DNA of 64,000 nucleotides from Aquabacterium parvum (GTDB lineage: Bacteria > Pseudomonadota > Gammaproteobacteria > Burkholderiales > Burkholderiaceae_C). Position 1 is the stretch's first letter. Each line of letters begins with the position of its first letter. Of the stretch, positions 7,399 to 15,794 are shown one piece after another. Below the pieces are notes generated by a model. It did no database searches. It was not told the DNA's origin and saw only the letters and a list, made by a program, of their open reading frames with translations. The position numbers and the translations under genes were made by a program. The stretch is taken from positions 1 to 64,000 of the forward strand of contig NZ_LFRI01000086.1 of the NCBI RefSeq assembly GCF_001447195.1. Reading direction: 5' to 3'.

Positions 7399-10300
7399 TC
7401 AGGCGGTGGACGATTTCACGACATCCAGCGAAGCCTGCACGCCGGGGGCATAGCGGACCCGGTTGCGCCCCGCTTCCTTGGCCGCGTACAGGCCGGCGTC
7501 GGCCTGCTCGATCAGCTTGTCCAGGGATGCCACCTGGCTTTCAGGCAGGGTGCACACACCGAAGCTGGAGGTGATGCGCAAGCCCGCCACGCTGGTCACC
7601 CCCGGGCCGGCTTCGGCCTCCATGCGAGCGCGCATGCGCTGGGCCACACGCAGCGCCTCGGGCAACGGGGTGTTGGGCAGCACGATGCAGAACTCCTCGC
7701 CTCCGTAGCGGCACAGAAGGTCTTCGGGTCGCAGGGAGGTTTTGAGCAAGGCCGCGACCTGCTGGATGACCTGGTCGCCCACGGCGTGGCCATGGGTGTC
7801 GTTGAAGTTCTTGAACTTGTCGATGTCGCTCATGATGCAGGCCAGGGGCGTGCCCTGCTCGCGGGCGCGAGAAAAGAGCGGCTCGGCCCGGGCGTAGAAA
7901 GCCCGGCGGTTCAGGCAGCCTGTCATCGGGTCGTGGTTGGCGAGCTTTTCAAGCTCGACGTTCTGCGTCTGGATGCGGTCGTGCGATCGCTCGAGCTCGC
8001 CCAGCGCTTCACGCAGGCGGACGTTGGCGCGGTCGAGTTCGGTGACGTCGTCGAGCGTGACCACGCACCCCCGGGGAGCGCCCTTGGCATCGCAGATGGC
8101 GGCGCAGTTCATCAGGGCCTGGCGTGCCTGGCCGTCTTCGCCGGTGATGCGCACCTGCACGCCCAGCACGGGCTCGCGGGTCTTCATCGCCACCAGCCAG
8201 GGTGGGTTCTTGGCCGCGTCACCCAGCGCATCGTTGAGCCAGGCCAGCTCCGACACCGGTCTGCCCAGCTGCGCGCCCTCGCTGGGGTAGAGCCGCGAGA
8301 AGGCCTCGTTGGTGAGCATGATGCGCTGCTGATGATCGAGCACGAGCAGGCCTTCGGCCAGGGCATCGAAAGCCGCCCTCACGCGCTCGGGGATGGCCTG
8401 GGATGGGTCCAGGTGCTGCAGCATGCGCCGCAGGTAGAAGTAATAGACCAGCAAGCCTGCCGTGCTCAGGCTGAGCATCAGGGCCAGCATGTTGCCCTGC
8501 ACGGTGGCGGTCACGCTGCCACCGATGTAGATGCCACCGCCATCGTTGCCCGACACCAGGTTGCCCGCGCCCGCCGCCGTGCCACCGACGGTGACGGTGC
8601 CGCCGTCGTCCACGTACAGGCCGTAGCCGGTGTTGCCCAGGTCAACCGTGCCCGTGACATCGGTGCCGATCTTGTTGCCCTGCACGGTCACCGTGCCCGT
8701 GGTGGTGACCCACACGCCCCGGTTGCTGAAGCCGGAAATGACGTTGCCCGCCCCGGCTGCCGTGCCACCGATGGTGACGTTGCTGGCGGAGGTCTCCAGC
8801 ATGATCCCGTAGGCGCTGTTGGTGCTGGTGAAGGCGCTGGTGCCAGCGGCATCGGTGCCGATGTAGTTGCCGCTTACGGTGGTGCCATTGGCACCGCTGG
8901 CCAGGTAGATGTTGTAGGCCGACGCGTTGCCGGAGATCACGTTGCGATCTGCCGCCGTCATGCCCCCGATCAGCACGTTGGCACCATAGCTCTCGATGCC
9001 TTCGGATGCGTTGCGCTCTCCGGTTCCTGCGTTGCTGCCATCGGCGTTGAAGCTGCCGATGTAGTTGCCAACGATGGTGTGGTTGTCAGAACCCGAGTCG
9101 ATGTGGATGCCATCGGCCGAGAAGTCGCGGATCACGAAGCCGCGGATGGTGCTGCCGTCGGCCGTCGAGTTGAGCGTGAAGCCGTGTCCGCTGCCGCCTT
9201 CGCCATCGAGCACGATGAGCGGGTGCGTGCTGTAGCCGGCCTGGGTCGCCGCGTTCAGGTAGATCGCTTCGGAGATGGTCGGCAGCGTCGAGCTCAGCGT
9301 GATCGTGTACTCGCCGTAGGCACCCGTCGAGCCCGTGATGTTGAAGGTGACGGTGTTTAGGCCCGCTGTGTTGTTGGCCGCGATGATGGCCTCGCGCAGC
9401 GAAACCTTGCCGTCCGTGCCCTTGCTGGCGTTGAGCTGCTCGACGTTGAAGCCCGTGCCCAGGCCGGTGTCGTTGGTGTCGGCCGTGGTGTCCACCACCA
9501 GCGTGGTCGGCATGTCGAGCACCGTGATGGCGATGTCCTGCTGGTCCAGCAGCAGGCTGTCGCTGGCGTACACGGTCACGTTGTAGACGTTGTTGCCGCC
9601 ACTGTCCTGAGGGTTCTCGAAGTCGGGGGCGTTCTTGAAGGTCAGAACGCCGGTGCTGCTGTTGAGGTTGAACAGCGAGGCGTCGATGCCGCCCAGGCTG
9701 TAGGTGATGGCGCTGCCCTCGGCATCGGTGGCCACCACCGTGGTCACCGACGTGAGGGTCTCGTTGACGTTGACGTTGGCGGTGGCGCCACCACCGTTGC
9801 TGGTGATGACCGGTGCGTCGTTGACCCGCGTGACGGTGACCGAAGCGGTCGCGGTGGCGCTGTTGCCGCCATACGGGTCCATCGCCACGAAGTTGATCGT
9901 GCGGGTGGTGGTGCTCGGGTGGTCGGAAGCGTTGTCGTACTGGATGGTGCGCAGCACCTGCTGGTAGTTGGCCGCCGTGTCGCTGCCGCTGAGCGTGAGC
10001 ACCCCGGTGGTGGCGTTGTACGACTTGCTGATGTTGGTGCCTGTCACATCGGCCAGCAGCGACTCCAGACCGGCGTTCTGGATGTTGCTGATGGTCACCG
10101 TCATGCCGCTGAGGTTGGGGCTGACGCCGTTGGTGCCAGCCGTCACCGTGGCCAGGGTGCTGCTGGTGATGTTGACGGGCGTGTTCTCGAAGTACGAGGC
10201 CGAGTAACCGGTGCCAGCCACGCCGCCATTGAGGTCCACCGCCGGCGGCGTGGGGGCGGTGTAGTTGATGGTCAGCAGCGGACGGTAGGCGGAGGTGCCG

Positions 10301-11556
10301 TTCTCGGAACTGGCGAACGCGACCTCGTTGCCATCGGTGTAGAGCATCCAGCCCAGGTTGCTCGCACCATTGGCCCAGGCCTGCACGGTGCTGGTGACGG
10401 TGAAGGTGGTGTAGACGTTCTTGCTGCTGAGGTCGTTGGCGCCAGCCGAGGTCGAAGAGGCCTCCACGTTGTCGATCGAGATGCCATTCGTCAGCGAATT
10501 CCAGGTCGACGATTCATCCCAGTTCGCCGCCAGGATGCGGTGCAGGTAGGCATCACCTGTGCCGTCTTCGGTGATGTACAGGCGCACCGTGGCCGAGGTG
10601 ATGACGGAGCCATCCGGGATGCTGCCCCCTCCGCTGCTGAACAGGTTGTCAAAGCGCAGCAAGACCTGTTTGGCATCGTTGTTTGCATTCAGCATGTTCA
10701 ACAAGGTGTTGCTGCCGTCTGCCGTGTTCGGGGCCGCAGAGTTGATGACCGTGTCCTGCGTGCCTGTGTAGCTGGACACCCCCTGCTGGAAGGTGGCTGT
10801 GGCCAGGACGCCCTGCCATTGGGTCTGCAGGCCCTCGCCCAGCGCCACCGCAGTCTCGACCTGCCCGACACGTTGCTCCAGCACCCAGTCACCGCCAAGC
10901 GCACTGGCGCCGGTTCGGTCCTCGCTGGCGGCCACGTCGGCACCGGTCAGCAAGGACAGGTCGGACAGCAGCTGCCTGCCTTCGGCGCTGGCGGCCAGGT
11001 CGCATCCGTAGAGCAGCAGGTCGCCGTCTTCCCCAAAGGCTTGCGACCACTGCACGAGCTCACCGGCCCGCTCGGCCAAGGTGGTGCTGTCGAGCACCGC
11101 CGAGCCCAGTTGCAGCGAGCCCGCCTGCCCGTGGCTGAACACGTGGACCGCGTCCAGGTCCTGATGCTGGGCCAACCAGTCGCCGATCTGCTGCAGGCCA
11201 TCTGCGTTGGCGTCCAGCCGGACCACGTCGAGCACACGGCCATCGGCCTGGGCTTGCTGCTGCAGCAAGGCAATGAGCTGGTCGGTGTTGTCGATGCCCC
11301 CATCGACGAATGCGACCTCGTGGCGCGGCGCCTCGGCTTGCGAACCCGTGGTTGCCGCGTCTTGGGTGCTGCGCACCTGGTGAGCACTCACCAGGGTGGT
11401 CTCGACCTGCGGCCCTGCAGGCGGATCAGCTTGCCAGCTCAGGCCGGGCAGCACCGCCTCGGCGTCTGCCGAAAACAGCACGCGTGGATCCAGCTCCTCC
11501 ACAAGGAGGCGCGGCTGGGGCGTGGCGCGGGCGGGGGCGGGACGGCGGCGGAACAT
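7399..11556 (-). CDS. LEPR-XLL/DUF4347 surface protein fused to GGDEF cyclase
   Basis: A 1385-residue single reading frame with two unrelated halves. Residues 1-35 hold an LEPR-XLL-type motif (ELDPRVLFSAD), and about 75-250 are DUF4347 with SHGQAGSLQLG and LLYGCDLAA. Next come a DNRLRE-type carbohydrate-module-like domain (250-430), cadherin-like repeats (440-680), a CSLREA-type segment (VSLREAIIAANN) and a right-handed beta-helix up to residue 1022. From M1023 (codon at 8490) the protein abruptly becomes a transmembrane helix, a PAS domain and a GGDEF domain with GGEEF and an RPED I-site. The front half should be exported and the back half must be cytoplasmic, which is topologically odd. It follows the SecA-like gene by 18 bp. 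The junction may be a genomic deletion or an assembly error. Confidence 0.85.
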   Translation of the reverse strand: MFRRRPAPARATPQPRLLVEELDPRVLFSADAEAVLPGLSWQADPPAGPQVETTLVSAHQVRSTQDAATTGSQAEAPRHEVAFVDGGIDNTDQLIALLQQQAQADGRVLDVVRLDANADGLQQIGDWLAQHQDLDAVHVFSHGQAGSLQLGSAVLDSTTLAERAGELVQWSQAFGEDGDLLLYGCDLAASAEGRQLLSDLSLLTGADVAASEDRTGASALGGDWVLEQRVGQVETAVALGEGLQTQWQGVLATATFQQGVSSYTGTQDTVINSAAPNTADGSNTLLNMLNANNDAKQVLLRFDNLFSSGGGSIPDGSVITSATVRLYITEDGTGDAYLHRILAANWDESSTWNSLTNGISIDNVEASSTSAGANDLSSKNVYTTFTVTSTVQAWANGASNLGWMLYTDGNEVAFASSENGTSAYRPLLTINYTAPTPPAVDLNGGVAGTGYSASYFENTPVNITSSTLATVTAGTNGVSPNLSGMTVTISNIQNAGLESLLADVTGTNISKSYNATTGVLTLSGSDTAANYQQVLRTIQYDNASDHPSTTTRTINFVAMDPYGGNSATATASVTVTRVNDAPVITSNGGGATANVNVNETLTSVTTVVATDAEGSAITYSLGGIDASLFNLNSSTGVLTFKNAPDFENPQDSGGNNVYNVTVYASDSLLLDQQDIAITVLDMPTTLVVDTTADTNDTGLGTGFNVEQLNASKGTDGKVSLREAIIAANNTAGLNTVTFNITGSTGAYGEYTITLSSTLPTISEAIYLNAATQAGYSTHPLIVLDGEGGSGHGFTLNSTADGSTIRGFVIRDFSADGIHIDSGSDNHTIVGNYIGSFNADGSNAGTGERNASEGIESYGANVLIGGMTAADRNVISGNASAYNIYLASGANGTTVSGNYIGTDAAGTSAFTSTNSAYGIMLETSASNVTIGGTAAGAGNVISGFSNRGVWVTTTGTVTVQGNKIGTDVTGTVDLGNTGYGLYVDDGGTVTVGGTAAGAGNLVSGNDGGGIYIGGSVTATVQGNMLALMLSLSTAGLLVYYFYLRRMLQHLDPSQAIPERVRAAFDALAEGLLVLDHQQRIMLTNEAFSRLYPSEGAQLGRPVSELAWLNDALGDAAKNPPWLVAMKTREPVLGVQVRITGEDGQARQALMNCAAICDAKGAPRGCVVTLDDVTELDRANVRLREALGELERSHDRIQTQNVELEKLANHDPMTGCLNRRAFYARAEPLFSRAREQGTPLACIMSDIDKFKNFNDTHGHAVGDQVIQQVAALLKTSLRPEDLLCRYGGEEFCIVLPNTPLPEALRVAQRMRARMEAEAGPGVTSVAGLRITSSFGVCTLPESQVASLDKLIEQADAGLYAAKEAGRNRVRYAPGVQASLDVVKSSTA

Positions 11557-11574
11557 TCGGAGACAGTCCGGGGG

Positions 11575-13590
11575 TCAGGCCTGGTCCCAGGGGTGCCGAC
11601 CGCGCCAGCTGAGCTGGCTGGCCAGTTGTTCCTCTTGCTGCAGCAGGGCCCAGCGGGCCTGCGCGGCAGCACCTTCGTGACGCCCTTGCACCCAGCGCAC
11701 CGCCAGGCGCGCAACCGGCGCCGCCAAGCCGGGCCAGCGCAGCAGCAGCGTCGCCAGGCCGCGCTTGAACCACGCAGGCGCCCACGGCGACCAACCCTCG
11801 TCGCCCAGGTGCACCATACGCTCGTGCGTGCCGGGCTGGCCGCGCCGGGCACATCGCCCAGCCAGCTGCCTGTCGATGCGCCGCGCCGGGTGCAGGCCCG
11901 CGACGATGACGTGCAAACCGCCCAAAGCCTGCGCCGCATCACCGATGTGCACATCGGTGCCTCGGCCCGCCATCTGCGTGGCCACGGTCACCGCACCCGG
12001 CTCGCCGGCCTGGGCCACCACCTCGGCCTCGGCCTGGTCCTGGCTGGCGTTGAGCACACGGTGTGCGCAGCCCAGCGCCTGCAGCACGCCTGACAAGGCC
12101 ACCGAATCGGCCACCGAGCGGGTGCCCACCAGAACGGGCTGCCCGCGTTCCCGACAAGCCATCACCCGCTCGGCCACAGCCTGCCAATGTGCTTGGGCAT
12201 GCGCGTGCACCTTCAGCCCCAGGTCCTGACGCTGGCTGACCCGGTGAGGCGCCACGGGCCGAACCGGCAGGCCGTAAGTGGCCAGCAACTCGCAGCGCGC
12301 CTCGCTCAGGGTGCCGCTCTGCCCGCACAAGCGCAGGTAGCGCGGAAAGAACTGCTGGCTGGTCATCTGCAGCAAGGTCTGCGTGGCTGGCGCAGGCTGC
12401 AAGCCTTCCTTCAGGCCGATGAGCTGGTGCAGGCCACGCGACCAGCTGCGCCCCTGCGCCCGCCGGCCGCTGTGCACATCCACGATCTGGATCTCGCCGT
12501 CGTGCACCACGTAATCCACATCACGCTGGAACGCATGCAAGGCGGTGAGCGCCTGCGTCAACCACTCTTCTCGCAAACGCCGCAGCTGCCACTCCGTGCC
12601 CAGGTTGCGGGCGCGTTGGCCCAGCCACTCGCGGCCTGCATCGGTCAACTGCCAGCGGCCCGGGGCGGTTTCGATCACCTGCTCACCCGGCTTCATCTGC
12701 CTGGCCAGGAACAGCGCCAGGCGCCACCTGGGCAACTCGTCGTCGCGCACCTGCTGCGACAGGATCAAAGGCGTGGAAGCTTCGTCGATCAGCAGGCTGT
12801 CGGCCTCGTCAAGCACGGCCATGCACAGGCCGCGCAACACAGGCTGCTCGTGCGCAGCGGGGTTGCCCCGCCCTTCTTCCGAGGCGCCGAGCCGGTCCCG
12901 CAAATGATCGAAGACGACCTCGCGAGCGCTGGCGTACGCCAGGTCGCAAGCGTAGGTGAGACGGCGTGCATCGGGCTTGTCGTCGTGCTGGATGCAGCCC
13001 ACGCTCAGGCCCAGGCGGTCGCACACACCGCGCGCCTCGTCGGCGTCTCGCTGCGCCAGGTAGTCGTTGGAGGTGAGCACGTGCACCGGCACACCGGCCA
13101 AAGCGGCCGTGGCCCCCACCAGCTGGGCCACCAGGGTCTTGCCTTCGCCGGTGCCCAGCTCAACGAGGTGGTTGTGCAGCATCCAGGCCGCGGCCTCGAT
13201 CTGTGTGTCACGCGGCCACCAACCGCGCTCGCGTCGCACCGCCTCCGACACCACGGCCCGCGCCAGCGACAAGGGGTGACCCGTCAAACCCGATTGCAAC
13301 AAGCCGGCTCGGGCCTGCCAGGCCATGAGCTTCAAGGCCTCGTCCGACATGGCCTGCAAGGGGGGTTGGTGAACGCGCACGCTGTTGCACAACTCGCGCA
13401 CCGATTTCGCCTGGCCTCGGCCCCATTGGGCAAGCCAGGCCTTGCCGGCCGACAGCAGCGCCTGCTTGGGCCAACGCGGCACCGGCCGCATCGGGTAGCT
13501 CCCCCAGACGGGTCCCGGCCTGGGCGTGAGCCCCGCCGACCGCTCGCCCGCAGCAGACGCGGGCAGGCGACGCGCCGACGCGTCACTCAC
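11575..13590 (-). CDS. SecA-like translocase ATPase lacking C-terminal domains
   Basis: A 671-residue paralogue of the preprotein translocase motor SecA. It has Walker A in ELGTGEGKTLVAQL, the DEAD-type Walker B VLDEADSLLIDEAS, and a preprotein crosslinking region (FQRDVDYVVHDGEIQIVD, then GRSWSRGLHQLIGLKEG). The second motor domain carries MAGRGTDVHIGD and RIDRQLAGRCARRGQPG. After motif VI only about 90 residues remain, so the helical wing and scaffold and the zinc-binding tail of housekeeping SecA (about 900 residues) are missing. Its GTG start overlaps the stop of the M50 gene (GTGA), so the two are coupled. Context suggests a dedicated ATPase for the neighbouring LEPR-XLL protein. Confidence 0.87.
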   Translation of the reverse strand: MSDASARRLPASAAGERSAGLTPRPGPVWGSYPMRPVPRWPKQALLSAGKAWLAQWGRGQAKSVRELCNSVRVHQPPLQAMSDEALKLMAWQARAGLLQSGLTGHPLSLARAVVSEAVRRERGWWPRDTQIEAAAWMLHNHLVELGTGEGKTLVAQLVGATAALAGVPVHVLTSNDYLAQRDADEARGVCDRLGLSVGCIQHDDKPDARRLTYACDLAYASAREVVFDHLRDRLGASEEGRGNPAAHEQPVLRGLCMAVLDEADSLLIDEASTPLILSQQVRDDELPRWRLALFLARQMKPGEQVIETAPGRWQLTDAGREWLGQRARNLGTEWQLRRLREEWLTQALTALHAFQRDVDYVVHDGEIQIVDVHSGRRAQGRSWSRGLHQLIGLKEGLQPAPATQTLLQMTSQQFFPRYLRLCGQSGTLSEARCELLATYGLPVRPVAPHRVSQRQDLGLKVHAHAQAHWQAVAERVMACRERGQPVLVGTRSVADSVALSGVLQALGCAHRVLNASQDQAEAEVVAQAGEPGAVTVATQMAGRGTDVHIGDAAQALGGLHVIVAGLHPARRIDRQLAGRCARRGQPGTHERMVHLGDEGWSPWAPAWFKRGLATLLLRWPGLAAPVARLAVRWVQGRHEGAAAQARWALLQQEEQLASQLSWRGRHPWDQA

Positions 13591-15776
13591 CCCAGCGCCC
13601 CCATGTGGCTGAGCAGCAGCTGACGCATGCGGAAGAACACGCGATCGACCAAGGTCTGCGGCGCCAGCGTCAGGCGCACCTGCGCGCGCGCGCCCACCCG
13701 CTCGGCCACGGCCTGCGGCACCAGCAGCTCAAACGTGAAAACCGGGGGCAAGGGGCGCGTGCCATCCGCATCCGCCGGGTCCACCTCCACCGGCCCGCCT
13801 GCGGCGCTGCCCAGTGCAGGAGCGGGCAAACGATCGAGCGCAGCAGGCACCTGACGCACCAAGTTGGCGGGCCACACCGTGCCCCTGGCGTCGGCCAACA
13901 GCACGTGCAGGTCATCATCACCCGCGCGGCGACGGCGCAAAGCCTCTCGCCACAGCCCCACATCGGCTTCGCTGACCACCACGAGCACCCGAGCGCCGCC
14001 AGGTGGCAACACCTGCGCCAGCACCTCGCCTTCGGCCACATCGCGCCCCGTCATGTCGGCAGCATGCGGCCACACCAGGCGCCCCGCCACGCCCGCGCGC
14101 ACGGTCAAACCGGCGATGCGTCGCTCGACTTCGGCCAGGGCCTGGCGGTCACGGTCCACGGCTTCTTCGGCCTGCGACACCCCCACAGGGTCCGTGGCCC
14201 AGGCCGCGCTGCGCTGTGCTTCGGACGCCGCGATGCGGGCCTGGAGCACCGCTTTTTCGGCGAGCAGCTCATCGGCCACCAGCTTCATCAAAGGCTGGCC
14301 GGCCTGAACCAGGTCACCATCGCGGGCCAGCGCCTGCGCCAGGCGCGCCGGGCTGCCCGATCGCACCTGGGCTTCCTGCGGCAGCCACACCAGGCCATCG
14401 GCGTGCAAGCTCGCGGGCCAGGGCAACACGAGGGTGCACAACAAGGACGCGCTGACCACGGCCAGCATGAGCGCACGGGCGCGCCCTCGCACCGGCGCCA
14501 GCTCGGGCGCGGAGGTCACATCGGTCACCCAGGCCGCGATCGGTGCGGCCAGCAGCCCCCAAGCCACCCAGACCGCACCCGCCACCGCCAACCAGGTCGA
14601 GAGGTCTGCCAGCCAGGCCACGATCACGGTGCCAACCGTCAAGCGCCACAACCAGGCGGCTGGCGCATGCGACCACAAGGCCAGGCGTTCGGTGAGGTCA
14701 AGCCGCAGGTTCGCGTCGTCTGCGTCGGCCACGGGCGAGCCCAGCAAGCGCGCGGTCCAGGCCGTCAGGCGCTGGCGCCAGTGCGCCTGGCTGCGCCCGG
14801 CCAGGTTGGGCAAACCCGCCGCGTCGCACAGGAAGTGATAGCCGTCATAACGCATCAAGGGGTTGCCATTGAAGACCAGGGTGGAGATGCCACCCAAGGT
14901 CAGCGTGACCAGGGCCGCATCGCGCAACCAGCCAGGCTGCACCGCCGCCCAGACCATCACGGCCACCGCCGCCGCGCCGAGCTCGACCATGATGCCGGCG
15001 GCCGCGATGGTGGCTCGGGCCCAGCGATCCGGCAGGCGCAAAGACGACGTCGCGTCCACGTGCGGCAGGGGCATCAGCAACAGGAAGGTCAGGCCCACCT
15101 CGTGCGTGGCACAGCCCCATCGGCGCAGCGCCAGCGCGTGGCCGAACTCGTGCAAGGCCTTGAGCAGCGGGTAGATCAACCACATCATCAACAGCACACG
15201 CGGTTGTGACAGGCTGCTGCGCGCATGCGCCATCAGCTCAGGCCCGTTCTGCCAGGCCACCCACGCCCCTGTGGCCAGCAAAGCCACCCACATCCACAGT
15301 GACACGCGGTTGAACACCAACCGCGCCATGCCGCCCAGTCTGAGCAACCACGGCGAAGGGTCGAACAGCTTGACCCGAAAGGACAGCGGGTGCACCCGGC
15401 TGCGCGCCTGCACCTGCTCTCGAGCCAGGCCACGCTCGACTTGCCGACGCAGGTCGGGCATGTGCTCGGCCTGCAGCAAGTCGGCTTCGGCCAGCTGGCC
15501 CAAGACCCGCAGCACATCGTCCTGAGACGGCGCGTCATCGCCTTGTTGCTGGATCAGCTCGCGCCAAAGCCCATCGACCGTGAGCTCACCATCAAGCCGG
15601 CCCACGACCTCGTAAGCACGCTCGTTGACCCGATGAAAGCGGCCACTGGCCTCGTTGTGCAGCACGTACCAGAGCTGACCACGGGCCTGCTGGCGCACCA
15701 CGCTGACCTGGGGCCGCAGGTGCGGCTTGAGCGTGGCCACCCGGAACCACTGCGATGACAGCAAGGACGCTTCCAT
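13587..15776 (-). CDS. PqqD-like/M50 site-2 protease/HlyD membrane protein
   Basis: A 729-residue membrane protein with three parts. Residues 15-115 resemble a PqqD-like winged helix (FHRVNERAYEVVGRLDGE), the fold that binds leader peptides in other systems. Residues about 150-480 are polytopic and M50-like, with the zinc motif HEFGHALALRRWG and the second motif NGNPLMRYDGYHFLCD, both intact. Residues about 490-725 form a HlyD-like arm with a lipoyl-type half (DGLVWLPQEAQVRSG), a coiled-coil and a beta-barrel segment. Protease activity is plausible because the HExxH and Asp ligands are present. It is followed directly by the SecA-like gene and preceded by the GAF-HlyD adaptor by 18 bp. The combined architecture suggests cleavage or handling of an exported substrate. 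Confidence 0.86.
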   Translation of the reverse strand: MEASLLSSQWFRVATLKPHLRPQVSVVRQQARGQLWYVLHNEASGRFHRVNERAYEVVGRLDGELTVDGLWRELIQQQGDDAPSQDDVLRVLGQLAEADLLQAEHMPDLRRQVERGLAREQVQARSRVHPLSFRVKLFDPSPWLLRLGGMARLVFNRVSLWMWVALLATGAWVAWQNGPELMAHARSSLSQPRVLLMMWLIYPLLKALHEFGHALALRRWGCATHEVGLTFLLLMPLPHVDATSSLRLPDRWARATIAAAGIMVELGAAAVAVMVWAAVQPGWLRDAALVTLTLGGISTLVFNGNPLMRYDGYHFLCDAAGLPNLAGRSQAHWRQRLTAWTARLLGSPVADADDANLRLDLTERLALWSHAPAAWLWRLTVGTVIVAWLADLSTWLAVAGAVWVAWGLLAAPIAAWVTDVTSAPELAPVRGRARALMLAVVSASLLCTLVLPWPASLHADGLVWLPQEAQVRSGSPARLAQALARDGDLVQAGQPLMKLVADELLAEKAVLQARIAASEAQRSAAWATDPVGVSQAEEAVDRDRQALAEVERRIAGLTVRAGVAGRLVWPHAADMTGRDVAEGEVLAQVLPPGGARVLVVVSEADVGLWREALRRRRAGDDDLHVLLADARGTVWPANLVRQVPAALDRLPAPALGSAAGGPVEVDPADADGTRPLPPVFTFELLVPQAVAERVGARAQVRLTLAPQTLVDRVFFRMRQLLLSHMGALG

Positions 15777-15794
15777 GGCCTGACCTGGGTGGAC

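Noticed and set aside
8488-8490. Separate start of the cyclase at internal ATG 8490
   Set aside because: No stop separates it from the surface protein and no good ribosome binding site precedes it, so it is reported as a fusion, with this option noted.
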